Positions 44,520 to 57,710 are shown, counted from the stretch's first letter. The stretch: DNA of 64,000 bases from Pohlia nutans (GCA_022496805.1 CM040092.1:22090113-22154112); one strand, 5' to 3'. Program-made: numbers and translations. Notes: generated by a model not told the origin, from the sequence alone.

Positions 44520-44740
44520 TCTGCAACCAGTAGAATACGGTGTATTTTTCTAGTATTTGGAATGGATCCAGACCTTTTATAGGTTTGAGTTCAACACAAA
44601 AGCTGAAATTTACATCAATGCGGTTCTAGTGAGCCATTGAGATCCCAATTTAAAGCTTCTTGTTGTAGCAAATACCAATTATACGGCCACGTATCTACTA
44701 TCCCCATGAGACGTTTAGGGATTAACCTAAGGAGGTTGCA
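44520..44740 (+). repeat. Dispersed repeat, other copy inverted at 13046-13290
   Basis: Homologous to the reverse complement of 13046-13290, including 'ttgagatcccaatttaaagc' and 'acggccacgtatctactatc'. Bounded by GTTTAGGG-TTAA motifs. Confidence 0.6.
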
Positions 44741-45630
44741 TGCTAAAAAGGGTTGCAAGTGTTCTTCCAGATGGTATTTCACCACGAAGACTATGGTATT
44801 GATAGAAACTGCAAATATGAAAAATGGAGCTTGAAATGGGAACTAAATACACAATTTTTTAATTTAATAATATGTGACGCGGAAAAAAAGATATGGCTAC
44901 TCAAAGGGCGTTTTCTACGTATTTTGAGTCGTTTACTAGGAAAATACATAATTGTTTTATGATCCCACAACGGATGGAAATGCTCTTGAAAATCACCATA
45001 TGCACAGTGCATGGATATGCACTTCCTCAAAAAATCTCCCCTCCAAATTCACACTTTTACACCCCTTAGCATCACCTGTATGCTGATACTACCAGCGTAT
45101 AAAATACCCCAACATCCTTTAGGGGTTAAGCCATGTAACTCCTTGAAAACGAAGGGTTTCCGTAGTCTCTCCCCACGTGGGCACAGACAACAAATGGTAG
45201 AGAACCGAGCAAGCATATTTTAATCTTTTACTTTTTGAATTTCTGGGACCCACTCAGCGCGTACAGTTCAAGGTTAGTCCTCCACCAGTGAACCTTTTCA
45301 ATATTCCTCCAAGGGTCCGCTACACGTGGCAGACACTGATTGAACAGGACTCATAGAAAGCTGAACTGGGAAGTTCGTCGTCTCCCGCTAAGTTTCAGTA
45401 GGGTCTTACAGCGTCGTCGTCCGCTCTTGTTGTTATATTGTTGCCCCTCGCTCTTCTCTCCTCTGTAAGCTCCGTCATAAGCGCGAGCTCCATCGCGCTT
45501 CCCTCAATCCGCCCCTGCCAATTCGCATCGTCAGTGTGATCCACTCCGAATGAATAGCTCATCGCAAAAAACGCGGTGAAATTTGGTGGCGTTTCCAGGT
45601 TTCTGTGGCTTCTTTTCCGGTCGTGAACAG

Positions 45631-46521
45631 GTACTCCTCAGATGCGTAATTCGTTTGGCTTGATAGCTTTACAGCTTCGGATTGCTCTTCCTGGACGTCT
45701 TTTATCTCTCTTTTTCGCTTTCCTTCGCTGTTCGTGGTGCCAATTGGGGTTTTCTGGATTTTAGGGTTTTGTGGAGTGAGCTCTGATTGCGGTTTTCGTA
45801 CTCTTTCGGTTGTTGACGATGAATCACAAAGTTTACGTTTCGCGTTTGCGCCGTGAATTGCTGAATTTGTAGCAGTCTTTAATTCTTCGGGGTTTCTGTG
45901 TGAGGGGAAGGATACTCTGCGTTTATTTTGTGTGTTGTTTTTCCCTGCATTGCTGTGAAACTTGCGATTGGTTCTTCATGGCCAGCGTTTGGCTTGGAAG
46001 GCGCATTGAATTTTTCGTGAAGCGAAGTATTTGTTACGCTTTCATGTAGCGTTTCGGAGTCACGTAGGTTTTTTCTTTCACGATTCGAGGCTTCTACCTC
46101 GTGAAGCTCTTTATCGTCTTTGGTTTCGAGTTCTATTTCAATTCGACACTCTTGTGAAGTAGTCTGTACGCAATTGGTTTTTCCGATGTCTCTCAAGCGG
46201 TATCGTATGTGTCACAAGGTGTGTTGAAATTCACGGAGGAACAATGAACTGAATACTGATGTGAAGTTCAAGCAGTTCATGTTACTCTCTCTTTTGATCT
46301 TCCTTCGTGGAATTGGTTCTTGTGAAGCTTTTCTCTAGGACTCTGTTTCTGCTTCTGCTGCCCGTTGAATAAATCGTTTTTTCGTAGGGTTTGGACAAGG
46401 GTTTGGGGAATCAAACTTTGAGAAGGGGGAGGGTGTTTATGGGGAAGAGGGATGAGATAGATAGGGTATATAGGTTTGAGTTTCTGACTTACTAAAACTA
46501 TCCGTGGGTACTATTTTTCAG
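45631..46521 (+). other. Probable 5'-UTR intron of ATG18
   Basis: A strong donor (CGTGAACAG/GTACTCCTCAG) at 45631 and an acceptor (TATTTTTCAG) at 46519-46521 bracket T-rich sequence with no coding potential on this strand. The start codon follows 80 bases later. Leader introns of this size are common in plant autophagy and housekeeping genes. The exact acceptor is inferred. Confidence 0.6.
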
Positions 46522-46603
46522 TGCTCCAAAAGCAAGAAATCGGATGTAATAGTTGTGGCAGTTGCATGAAGGTGTTTTTTCCTGAAATCAGTGGTTCCAC
46601 AAT

Positions 46604-49005
46604 ATGGCCCTAGCAGCGCCTTTGCAAGTGCCACCCTCACAGCAGGGCGGTCACAACAAATTTAGTAGTGATTCTATGTCAACTTCGCCAGTCTCTTCCA
46701 CCTCGGGGCTCACGCAGAATTCTCCTCAGAATTCTCCCGGACGAGAGGTACCCCAAGCCCCACCTGTGGAGCAAGCCCTTCTCTCAGTTGGGTTCAACCA
46801 GGACTACGGATGTTTCTCCTGTGGCACACAGACAGGATTCCGCATCTACAACTGCGATCCTTTCAAAGAGACATTTCGTCGCGAATTTGATGGTGCTGGC
46901 ATTGCTTTGGTGGAGATGCTGTTCAGGTCAGTGATTTGTTTTGTTGCTGATTTTAGCCAAATTGCTACATAAAATTTGGGCTGGCTAATTGATTCAAAGG
47001 ATTTTTGAAAAAAGAAAGGAATAATAGCAAGATTTCCTACATGGAGTCAAGATGTGTAGCCTCTTTAAACGTAGGTATCACCCAGGTATTGCCTAAGGTA
47101 GCACATGTATATTACCATGATATTACCTAGATAATAATATGAAAAGAGCATCCAAGGATCCTGGATTGCTCTTCAAGCCATGGAAAAGTTGCAAAAATGC
47201 TAAACTGTCTCCTGACAAAAATAAATCACTGGTTCAGGTGCAACATCTTGGCTCTCGTCGGTGGTGGCAAGGCACCTCGATACTCTCCCAACAAGGTCAT
47301 GATATGGGACGATCAGCAGAGCCGATGTATTGGCGAGCTCTCGTTCAGGAGTGAAGTTCGAGCCGTTCGTTTGCGGAGGGACAGAATCGTTGTTGTGCTT
47401 GAATTCAAGATCTATGTGTACAATTTTGCTGATCTAAAGCTGCTTCACCAGATCGAGACCTTGTCGAATACTAAGGGCATCTGTGCTCTATCTCCTGGGC
47501 CAACGTCATGTGTCCTTGCCTGCCCTGGACAGCGCCGAGGGGAGATCCGGATAGAGCTCTACAGTGTGAAGAAGACAAGGTTTGTGCAGGCACACGATTC
47601 GTCCCTTGCATGTATGGCACTCAGCCAAAATGGCGCTTTCTTGGCCACAGCTAGTAACAAGGGTACCCTCATTCGCATCTTCAGTACTGTGGATGGTTCG
47701 AAATTGCAAGAGGTAACAAAATTTAACCCCTAAGCGTCCACTGTGTATATCTGTAGTGTAGGAAAATTGGACCCCCTGCTGCAAATCATCTGTTTGTGTG
47801 AAAACGACTTCAGTTAGCCACAATTGACACTGCTGATCTTGTAGTATAGAACAAGAGCTTGAAAATGATGTATTGCAATCAGAAAACCGAGGTAAAATGA
47901 GAAAATGCCACCGTTGCAAAGTTCAGTGATGCAGATGGCCATATTGGGCGTTTTAGACGCTTAGGGGTTTGCTTTTGAATACAATGCAAGAATAGTCACT
48001 GGCAACATGTTTTGGCTCTCACTAAGAAGAACCGATGAGTCTTTGTGTCCTCAAGGATGATCTCTTACTGATAGTTTTCATGTCCTTTGCAGCTTCGACG
48101 AGGAGCTGAGCGAGCAGAGATTTATAGTATCGCCTTCTCTGCAAACGCACACTGGCTTGCTGTTTCTAGCGACAAGGGCACCGTGCATGTATTTGGTTTG
48201 AAGTCTACAACTGAAGGAACTACTCGCTCTGAGCCTATGACAACGGCGGCGTCACCATCTTCCAATGGAACGGCACTAGCATCTGGTGGAAGTGGCGGTT
48301 ATCTCCTTGGTGCCCCAGCATCATTATTGTCGTTTGCAACTGCAAATGCGGGTTCATCGTTGGCCTTCATGAAAGGTGACCATTTTATTTATCTCTCCCA
48401 CTAGTATGGAATTTGTACCTTCTTCAAACTGCATACATCTTATGAGGATAGAGGGACTTTGCTTTGATGGCTTGTTCTGCTGTATCCAAGTCACTAATAC
48501 CTGGTTGGATGAAACTAATCTATATAATGTTCATATACTGACTTCGACAATTTGTGGCAGGTGTCTTGCCCAAGTACTTCAGCTCAGAGTGGTCGTTTGC
48601 ACAATTTCGTGTGCCTGAGGAGACGAAGACAATTGTTGCGTTTGGCCCACAGAAGAATACTGTTGTCATTGTAGGCGCAAATGGCAGGTTTGTTTGTCAA
48701 ATCATACTATATGTGATGCAACTTCAATTTATAAAGCTGTACCCTTGACACTACAATCAATATTCTAGCCAGGTTACTTTAGGACCATGGACATGACGAT
48801 CATTCTTTGCTTACATGAGCTCACTGACCCTTGTTTTTTCTGGCAATATTCATATTTGGAGTTCATTCTGACAGTATTTACTGTGGCGTGGTTCAGTTAT
48901 TATAGGTGTTCCTTTGATGGAACCAATGGTGGAGAAATGGTACAGGCTGAATTTGAGCGTTTTATGAAGAATGATGGAACGGAGGAGGTAACTGTCACTG
49001 TTTAA
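46604..49005 (+). CDS. ATG18: Autophagy factor ATG18 (WIPI/PROPPIN beta-propeller)
   Basis: Five coding exons: 46604-46926, 47238-47712, 48093-48375, 48561-48687 and 48897-49005 (TAA). The last acceptor is GTTCAG at 48896, giving [20 protein letters not shown], the usual C-terminus. The first 55 residues are Ser/Pro-rich. Then come propeller blades with [54 protein letters not shown] and [20 protein letters not shown]. The L/FRRG phosphoinositide-binding motif appears as [20 protein letters not shown], at the exon 2/3 junction. PROPPINs bind PI3P and PI(3,5)P2 on the phagophore and help recruit ATG2. The length is about 438 residues, normal for ATG18a-type proteins. All frames are open and the splice sites canonical. 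The promoter and leader have been copied to 8.8-11.0 kb. Confidence 0.93.
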
Positions 49006-51060
49006 ATGTGGATCGTCTGCGATAAGTCCAACCTAACACTATTGGAAGTGTGATTCAATCGTTGGGGGCACAGTTTGTCCCGTGACACAATATCATATAA
49101 TACTGTCAATGTTTGGCCGAAGGATGTCCACACATTACAGTACAATGGCAGTTGAAGGATGCCTGGAGATGTGTCAGATCCGAGTGTCTTATGGTAGCCC
49201 GATTCCTACATACGACAGCCATGTTATTTACGTAAACATTGTGCCATGAAGGCGCCTCAGGTCTTTAGAGATCGAACTGAAGTAGATGCTTCTCTTCAGA
49301 TGGATTTGGAGCTTATGTGCGAATTATGTTTCCGCTGTACAGTAAGAATTTGTACAGTAAGACCTTTAATGATAGCTGTGAATATCAAATTTTAGTCCAA
49401 AAAAGACTTTATTTTTGTGTAATGCTGTGTATTTGAGATGTGATTTGTGAGAAATGTGGGTGATAGAAGTCATAGTGGTTTCCCGTCTCTTTTTTGCTCT
49501 CACAGAACTGTATGATTACAAATGAACACTGTGACCATTGTTTATAGTGTAAAGTTTGGGAGTCATGAATATTCATGACCAATTTTTTGAACATTAATTA
49601 TAGAGTTTGACAGTTGTTTGTGAAGATGATAAGTGCGGGCTCAAGGCTGCAGCATTCACATCACATTATTGCAAGATTGCATAGAGGTCATGTTTCTCCC
49701 AAACAGCCTGAAGATCATGTAATTACCTATTTCAATGTATAGACAACATGCATTCGCTTATTCGATTTGATCGCACTGGATTCAATCCATTTATAAGACT
49801 ATCGTAATGATAATCAAAATGGCTTTTGATCAGCTCTCTAGAAGCAAGTCTAGCTTCAGATCTTTGATTCTGTAGAATGATCAAGTGACCTCGCAAGTGG
49901 CACAAGCTTCAAGATTGTGCAATAGTGAATTCAAGGTAAGGAACTATGAGTTTTGCAGGTCAAACGAGTAACTACTGAATTTCTTCTGATGAGTCCATTG
50001 TTTCCTTCATGGCGGTACCAGTATCCTTGTTCAACATCAAGCACTACAAATCTAATACCTAAATTGCCTAGTTCGTTTTGGATGTTAAGAACCACATCAA
50101 ATTAATAATTATGATCAATCAGTTATGTAGATATATATTACAGAAGCTACCCTGAAACCTGGCTCTACGTGCGTACACTTAGGGAAGGCTGCCATGTGAG
50201 GATCGGGCAGGTGAAAGCCGCTAGAAGACAAGAATTGAGGTCTCAAGAAGTACCGATGGTTCACCTATTTCAGTGGTGAATCGGTAACTTCACCACCGAA
50301 ATGGATGAACCCCCATCGATTCATGGAAGTCTAGCCTTGTCTTGTGGAGTGAACTTTGGAGCCTTGGTAATGAAGGTAACTATATGTAGAGTGAGGCATT
50401 ATGTTCATCAAGTTTGGAAACAGCTTGAGTTGTTCTAACAAAGAGTTTTGGACTAGATTTTGTTGCAATTAGGTAGTGTTGGTTTTAGGTGCTTTTACTG
50501 AAGTTGGGAGTTGGCTACGCGCGGTGTGGAATTTGGAATACGAGATGCAGGGGGTGTGGGTTGTGGAGGTGCAAAATATTCTTGGAATATTCTACCTTGT
50601 TAGCAATGCCACGGTTAGGGTTTTAGATTTAAAGTTTAGAATTTAAAATTTTGGGGTTTAGGATTTAACATTTGAGATTTAGGATTTTGGGTTTAGGGAA
50701 TGTTTTTGTTAATGTCGACGAATATTCAAAGAATATTCAGGGAATATATTGCACCCTACACCCCCACACCCGCGCACCACACACCACACAGTACTTGACC
50801 CCCTTACTTGTACTATTATATCAAAGATAATATAAAAATATAGAATATAGAATGCAAACTGATAGTATAGAAGATACTAAGCAATGTGAAAGCGATTGGG
50901 ATTTGGAGATTAGCATTTTACACTATCTTTGTAATGTCACATGTTCATATCACACAATTTTCTCACACCTCCATATTATCACGGAAACTGGTCATTGATG
51001 GAGACCTTGTCGTCATCCACATATATTCCATCCGTTGTAATGTGTTATTGGACAGCAAAA
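49006..51060. other. Intergenic, 3' region of ATG18, no gene seen
   Basis: Includes a short inverted pair around 50250-50330 ('ggttcacctatttcagtggtg' mirrored by 'caccgaaatggatgaaccc') that may be a small MITE-like hairpin, and decayed 'ggtttagggtttaggattt' telomere-like sequence at 50600-50700. No supported ORF. Confidence 0.5.
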
Positions 51061-51390
51061 CCCTAATTTCTAGAGGTTCTGATTTCGCAGAGGCTTGGTG
51101 CTTCGATGTCGCCATAGCCAGGTTCGATCACCCCAGGGCGGACTGAATAAGAGTTCTATCCCTTGGCAATCAAGTAGTTTGGATAATAGGCCGAGGAATC
51201 GAATTCAGGTTGCCGTTCCTTTGGTTCGCTTAAGCAACAGGTTTGTTTGTTTTCTTCACGATTTCTTTCAGGATTTTCGGCAGCAGTTTTTTCAATCATG
51301 TCTGGAACTTTCACTATTGAATACCGTTTTTCGCGGAAGGAAACAGACCGTTCTTTTTCATCTCCTGCTGCTTAGTCGCACTCGAGATCC

Positions 51391-51575
51391 CAGCTTAAAC
51401 CCTAATTTTCAGCCACTCTTCATTTTTCGCTTCTACGTTTTGTTTTCCTGTCTCTACGGATGTGTTTCTTCTTCGATTAAATATCCTAGGAGCTCTCCTG
51501 TTACGATCATACAGCTTAAACCCTAATTTTGAGCCACTCTGTTGATTTTCGGTTTCTACAATTTGTTTTCCTTTC
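51391..51575 (+). repeat. Tandem duplication in the ferredoxin gene leader
   Basis: Two copies of a segment of about 60 bp starting CAGCTTAAACCCTAATTTT lie at 51391-51455 and 51512-51575, each with an AAACCCTAA telo-box and a following 'gccactct...ttgttttcct'. They lie about 100-280 bp before the start codon. Confidence 0.75.
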
Positions 51576-51673
51576 TGTTTGATTAAAAATCCACTCACTT
51601 ACTCAACTGCGTTATGTTTTAGGTCAAGCGAACACCCCCTGCGTATGAATTTCACTGATTAGGGTGAGAAAAA

Positions 51674-52249
51674 ATGAGGGGAGCGACGGGTTTGCGGAGC
51701 CTGGCCGTTCGATTGCTGCAATCGAGAAGATTACATACTGTAGATGACAATCTGAATGCAGCGAGGTCCTTGTATTCTAGGATTTCGGAGACAAGTAATT
51801 CTAGGGTTTCGGGATCTTCTCCGCTTGATTTTTTCAGACCAGCAAGGTCATTGTCTACTTCAGCAGCTGCGAAGCCGGAGCCGAACGCGGAGAAGATCAC
51901 GGTGACGTTCGTGAACAAAGACGGCGAGGAGACGGAGATTAAGGTCCCGGTGGGGATGTCCATGCTGGAAGCAGCGCACGAGAATGACATCGAACTCGAA
52001 GGGGCTTGTGAGGGATCCCTGGCATGTTCTACTTGTCACGTTATCATCACCGATGAGGAGCTTTACAACAAGCTTCCTGAGCCTTCTGACGAAGAGAATG
52101 ACATGTTGGACCTGGCCTTTGGCTTGACAGAAACGTCCCGCCTGGGCTGCCAAGTGATTGCCAAGCCTGAGCTCGACGGCTTGCGCCTTGCTCTTCCTGC
52201 TGCCACCCGCAATTTTGCAGTCGATGGTCATGTTCCCAAGCCTCACTAA
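51674..52249 (+). CDS. MFDX: Mitochondrial [2Fe-2S] ferredoxin, adrenodoxin type
   Basis: A single-exon frame of 191 codons. Residues 1-60 are rich in Arg and Ser without acidic residues ([20 protein letters not shown]), as in a mitochondrial presequence. The domain begins near [20 protein letters not shown] and carries the cluster ligands in [15 protein letters not shown] (C-x5-C-x2-C) and TSRLGCQV (fourth Cys), with the acidic [10 protein letters not shown] helix used to dock partners. These proteins pass electrons from ferredoxin reductase to Fe-S cluster assembly and, in plants, biotin synthesis. The ATG at 51674 follows an in-frame-free leader with telo-boxes. TAA at 52247-52249. Intact and confidently assigned. 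Confidence 0.95.
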   Translation: MRGATGLRSLAVRLLQSRRLHTVDDNLNAARSLYSRISETSNSRVSGSSPLDFFRPARSLSTSAAAKPEPNAEKITVTFVNKDGEETEIKVPVGMSMLEAAHENDIELEGACEGSLACSTCHVIITDEELYNKLPEPSDEENDMLDLAFGLTETSRLGCQVIAKPELDGLRLALPAATRNFAVDGHVPKPH

Positions 52250-55200
52250 CTGTGATCTCATGGTGCCATGACATAAGGTAACTACACCTAAGCTTGTTAG
52301 TAAAGCAAAGACGATTCCAATGAACCAAAGAATGTGTTTTTTGAATACTGAATGCAATTGTTATAAGGATTCAAAGTTTTGTTAGTAGATGATGCAAAAC
52401 TGACGCGTTTTTATGTTAAGGTGGCGTGCATTCTCAAAATCAATATGTACTCATTGTGCAGGATTTTAGGGTGTCGCATTGAGGTACACGACTCAATTAT
52501 GTACCTCTGCCTTCTACCTTAAGACTTGCTTTACAATGAAGGGCTACTGGGGTACATAGCCAGTGAAATCGCCTGATTTTTCTTCGAATCGGCTCAAAAG
52601 TTGAGGATGGACCTGTCTGTGAGTGTGCACCCTTCCCTCTCTCGTATCTCAAGTCCTAGGAGTTGGAGCAACTTCATTTTCTTTGTTTGCAACAGAGGAT
52701 GCAATTAGATATGTTTCTGGATTGATTCAGCTGAGAGGTTGAGCTGAATGTCATAAGACCCTTTATACTATATTGGGATAAAGGTGGTCATATCAGGAGG
52801 TGGATAATAAAGTTACCTGATTTCTTGATATGAGTTCTATTACTTGCTCAAAAAATGATGGCTCAGTTTCTTTTCTGTGTTCTGCTGTGCACTGGTACTA
52901 CACGTATCAGTGCATGCTTTTAACTAGTACACTTCATTTGTTTGAGAAGTTCTCCAGCAACTTTAATGCGTGTCCAAACTAAAAATAGAAAATCCACTTT
53001 GGAAGCTATGGTCAACGCGATTGGAGCAAGATTTTGTAGCCAGTACACAAAACTTGATGACCACCACAACCTAAGATTTCAAGTTGCAAAGTTAACAAAG
53101 TAGGGTCACCGATTAGAGCTTGAAATCGCCAATAAAATAATGGTGAGTAGTCACCCTGAAAAATTGTACCAGAATCCAAGGAATCACCTACCTACATAGA
53201 TTTTGAAACTCCCCAGGCCCAGTACTCACATATATATCATAATCTCAACTGACACATTTGGCATTGTAATCAATGTTGTTGGCCTAGAGGCATTTGACGC
53301 AAACCGTCAATGCAAGTCATCTTTCGTACTACAGAATCATGTGATAGATAAGCTGCGTTGACTTGAAGCATCATCTCCATTGCTACACCGAAATCATCAT
53401 ATACTGTGGCCCACGTTCTTTACGAGAGGCTTTACCAATATTTATCTTTTTGAAATACTGTAGTAAAATTCATCCAAATTGGATGAAAATTTGTTTAAAT
53501 GGATAAATGTACCCACTCCGTTCACGCACCTACAGTATATGGTGATATCTGCGTAGTATCTGTACTTGACATGGTCGCTGCATGCCCATATGTAACAAGG
53601 TCTACTCTAGACCTAAGTTATTCTATCATTTTCTAGCAGGGATTACACTATGGCTGAAGGTTGAGAGGCCGTCGATTTCCACCAATTAGATTGCAAGAAA
53701 CCAAGAATTCAGCCTCTCGACCCTTCACACTAAAGGCCAAAGTTCAAAGGCCGTCGCCCTCCAAAATACCTACATGGCAACATTTTTTGACCAAGGTGAC
53801 GGACTCTTGAAGGAAGTTTGGAATGGAAACCCAAACTATGATCGAGAGGCCGTCAATATTTTTTCATAAAAAATCAAAACTATATTTTATTGCCGATTTT
53901 CAACCCATTTCCTTGGACTCTCAACAAAATTTGGCCACTCAATCCCATGGCCTCTGGACTTGGACGGCCATAGTGTGAAGCGGCCCTTAGAATATGTACC
54001 TTACCTTGGAGATCATGAGTCTCTGCATCTCCAAAATTACGGAGAATTAAATATACTTTTGGTCTTACAGTTAATTGCCCTCCCGCCAGAGAGTAATTCC
54101 TGCAGCAGATGATCTACAGCATGCCAGCTAGCGTAACCGTGATGTATGTACACTCAAACCTCTTTTAATCTTACCACCTGGGAAGTGATTTTCATTATGA
54201 CAGTTTCAATGTGTGCTTGTCAATGATTGTAGGTGGTAAGTGTGCAGGATAAATTCTAGACTGTCATTTTAGAGGTGCTCATAATAAAGAGGTTTGAGGG
54301 ATGAAAGCACGGTAAATTGAACCATTAAAGTCATCCTTAGTGCTGAAATTACAATTTTTTTGATCAAAAGCCATAAATTACAACTAAAAATTCATATATT
54401 TAAGTTCTAATTTGGTAGAGCCCTCCATGGTTCTATTAGGTACTTCAATTCAAAGTTTCAAATTAAATTATTAAAGAAAGGTTACTAAAAGTACAGCTTG
54501 GAAATAGATGTCTAAAACAAATTTGGGAGCAAATCTGATGAAGCAAATTATGTTCAATATGAATACAAATTATATATTCTATAAGTTCATTGTGCATTCA
54601 AGGGCTCCAAAGAAAAAAGTTCTTGAAAAAACAAATATTTAATGCAATTTCAACATGTTTTATATCTACTTTTCAATTCGGTCAAAACTACTTTTCCAAT
54701 TTTTACTGCTTTAACCTTACTATGGCACACATAAGTACTTATTGAACATGATATTTTCAATTTTTTTTTGTTAGACTTTGTTAAACATTGTATCTTTTAT
54801 TTTATCCACAAAAAAGATTCACAAAAAATAAAAATTTAATAGATTTTTGGACCCTGCATTGTTGCTTCTTGACAGGGATCGCAAGTGGTTCACAAGTTTA
54901 CCATGCTTTCACCCTGAGTGTAACATCATTCCATTCTTCGAGAACACACAATTAGTGTTGAAATGATTAACATACCTCATGAGTCTTGTTCCACCTGGGG
55001 TCCCAAAATTTTCAGTACGACATAGTCTGAATGTGTGCTACAGTCAATGACAGTATGCAGGATCAATCATCTAACATTTTAGGGAAAAATTGGAACCTCA
55101 GGTGGTAAATTAAAGAAGTTTGAGAGTTTGATAAACAATGGTTGTAATTACAGGGATTGAAAAAGAGGCTTTCACTTTCATGTTACAGGACATAACTCCA

Positions 55201-55746
55201 AGGCTTGAATCCTGTTCAATAATGCTCCATCAAGGGTCAAAAATGGACACCATAACACTACTCTACCATATTCAATGCTTGCTTATGACAAGATTATGAG
55301 ATTGTAAGGATTACTCGGGTTATGAGATATAACCATGCTATCCATATCCATATCCAATGCTTGGTTGCCACCTCTACAAAAATGGGTTCCATTGAGGTTA
55401 TGTGGACTTACCAATCGACCTCTCAACAAAGACATCGTTGTGGTTGGGCAAAAGAGTGGATTCATTCACAATTTTAATGACCTAATAGCAAAATTCAATG
55501 TAGCCACTTGTCATTCCCACTTTCATTGAGTGCCATGTTCTTTCCAAGTAATGAGTGACATGAGGTGGCATGCCATATTTATTAGAAAGTTGCCATATGT
55601 CATTGGAGCACTACATTTATTTTTTTCTTACGAGGACACTCTCCCTAAAATCAAATAATTTCCGGATTTGAGAAAGTGTCCTGGACACTAAATACGCCAT
55701 CCAGTGTAATCTAGGGTAAAAGTGAAATTTTGGCTTCATGTTGGTA
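52250..55746. other. Intergenic, repeat-rich, no gene seen
   Basis: Phrases with 'gaggccgtcgatt' recur in both orientations at 53655-53985, suggesting a small inverted-repeat element. Another short one lies at about 54150-54300. The frames between 55283 and 55529 are not recognised. Confidence 0.5.
54152..54300. mobile_element. Small MITE-like element, ends ACTCAAACCTCTTT / AAAGAGGTTTGAGGG
   Basis: Inverted ends 'actcaaacctctttt' and 'aaagaggtttgag' enclose about 120 bp, with inner inverted phrases 'cttaccacct' and 'aggtggtaag' and 'atgacagtt' and 'gactgtcat'. Non-coding. Confidence 0.55.
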
Positions 55747-56313
55747 TTCCCTCTGTCCCATAATAAGCTTCCTCAATCTCTTTTCAGTTTTTCCCATAAT
55801 AAGCTTCATGTTGCTCAAACTAAGGTAGGATGTCCTAAAACCACCAACTTAAGAAATATGGCCTCATTTTAACAAGGTTATTTATGAGAAATATTTTTCG
55901 GTCATTTGAAAGAAGATTTCTCACGGAATGCACAAATTTTCGCAATTTAATTCCCAATATTCAAATTGATACAAATTTTCAAAGTGAAAAGAACTTTGTG
56001 ACCCAAATCAGACCTCTAGGTTTCCCCATGTCCACACTAAGTGGTACTAATTTTCACTCATATTGATACCCAAAACCACCAACCATTTCTTCGCAATGCT
56101 TGGCATGCCATTGGTCTACTTGAATAGTGAAATTGGTGGTTTTGAGTCTCAACTGTGGTGGCCCCAAGAAAACTCTACATGTCAAAGGTGGTGGTTTTAG
56201 GACATCCTACCTTACTCCTATTGGCTCAGGGTCCACACCCGCTACTGGACTGCAATGGCGGAGTTACTTTAGGAATTTTCCTTCAACAGGAAGCTTATTA
56301 TGGGACAGAGGAG
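55747..56313. mobile_element. Stowaway-like MITE, 567 bp
   Basis: Left end TTCCCTCTGTCCCATAATAA(GCTTCCT), right end AGGAAGCTTATTATGGGACA(GAGGAG), flanked by TA at 55745-55746 and 56314-56315. CTCCnTCnGTCCCATAATA is the typical terminus of plant Stowaway elements. A second inverted phrase, 'taggatgtcctaaaaccacc', lies inside both arms. No ORF. Confidence 0.8.
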
Positions 56314-57499
56314 TATTCACTAGCAAATAAAATTAAAAAGAAGAGGTGACAATGACTCACAAACATAATAAAAAACCTTGCAACCTTTAATCATCACAGT
56401 TTTAAGTATGCCAGCCACCTGCCAAGAGTATGTTTGAAAATCAGCATAAGAGACATTCGGTCGATTGCAGGCAGCGGGACCTGGAGGATCATTAGGAGGA
56501 ATCTCCTGAGGAATGACAACAGACGGCAGGAAGGTGTTCACGAACATCATCAATAACGGTAGGGAGGAGTTTGAGTTGTTACCGTCGACAGAGGTTGTAC
56601 GACGAGATTTATCCGCAGCTGGTGATTACAATCCGAACCCTGGAACGTGAAAATGAAAGCGGTGTATCTCTTTCTATGAAACTCACAGTTCCATCCACTG
56701 TGGTGATCCTGTTTGTTGCCAGCCTTACGATTGTTGAAGAGTATCACCCATTGCATTTCTAATGTACGGCAAAATAATGCTGTTTCTGCATCCAACTTCA
56801 ACATCGTACACATGAGCGAAAACGTCAAGTATTTTCCATCGATATTTGATTAAAGCTTTTAGGTGATACCTACATATAAAAGCAGATAGTGCCATTCGCA
56901 CCCAGACTTCTGTTTAAAGTTGACAACCATAACTGAAAGAAACTACTTGCCTTGCCGATTGGCAACTCTAAAACCATACTACTCAGCTTAAGATAATCAA
57001 CACTGATTAAAAAGCTCTGCCTCTGGCACATCCAACTATGCACTTTCCTCATCCTTCGCCTCTAATCCGCCTCTTGAATCTACCTAAAGTTCCAGAGTTT
57101 AGGGTTTAACGCTCGGTTTAGGGTTTGCGTCTCGTCATGTGTCCTCGGTTGCAGCCTCGTCCTTCTTACGCCAAAAAATGGCTGTGTCATCTGCAATTCA
57201 ATTCGCAATTCGCAATTATTCTCCGCGCTCAAAAATAAATAAATAAATGCACGAAGGGAGGAACTTCGATTTGACCATTTTTCAATCTTTGTACGTGTAC
57301 TTACAGCAAGAACAGAGTCTTTAAAAACAGAATCGAAAGGTCTAAGGCAATCAAAAACGCTAAACTGAGCAATCCTAAACCCTAATCACAATCAAGATTG
57401 CTAGAACTCTAAACCCTCAATGAAGTTTTAGAAATAAAAACTTGGCAATTCTAAGGTAGTCAAAAACGCAATTACAGAATAGAATCCAACGGCACTCAC
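56314..57499 (-). other. Probable remaining exons or 3' region of the small membrane-protein gene, unresolved
   Basis: The minus-strand frame at 56553-56400 reads PNDPPGPAACNRPNVSYADF then TYSWQ before a GTGGCT. It looks like an exon but I cannot join it in phase. Telo-box sequence (AGGGTTTAACG and AGGGTTTGCG) lies at 57100-57130 and 57360-57420. Confidence 0.35.
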
Positions 57500-57695
57500 T
57501 CTCCACTTGCTGCTTGATCCAGCGCTCCACCCACATGCCCGCTCCTACGCCTGCCACGGTGAGAAACGAATACAAGGCGATTGTCTTGGGGATGGATCGA
57601 CGCGGAAAAATGTAGCATTCCGGGACTAGCCTGACCTTGGCCTTGCCTACTGCGCGCTCCGGCGTCTGGAAGAAATCTCCCTCTGAGTTCGCCAT
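57500..57695 (-). CDS. Small single-pass membrane protein, first exon
   Basis: The minus-strand frame starts MANSEGDFFQTPERAVGKAK, then VRLVPECYIFPRRSIPKTIA and a hydrophobic segment LYSFLTVAGVGAGMWVE (about residues 40-57), then RWIKQQVE and a GTGAGT donor at 57499. The charged start, one membrane span and short length resemble small nuclear-encoded organelle membrane proteins of plants. I do not recognise the family with confidence and did not find the next exon. Confidence 0.6.
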
Positions 57696-57710
57696 CGTTT
57701 CTCTGTTATC

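Larger units (their letters stand above)
43164..46597 (+). repeat. Segment duplicated at 8815-11047
   Basis: This is the ATG18-side copy of the duplication, containing upstream repeat sequence, promoter and 5' leader. It includes about 500 bp (43470-43990) and about 600 bp (44510-45117) that the other copy lacks. Confidence 0.8.

Noticed and set aside
47506..47919. Minus-strand 137-codon frame
   Set aside because: Antisense to ATG18 exon 2 and intron; no support.
51860..52357. Minus-strand frame of 165 codons opposite the ferredoxin gene
   Set aside because: Shadow of the intact ferredoxin frame; its residues show no family pattern.
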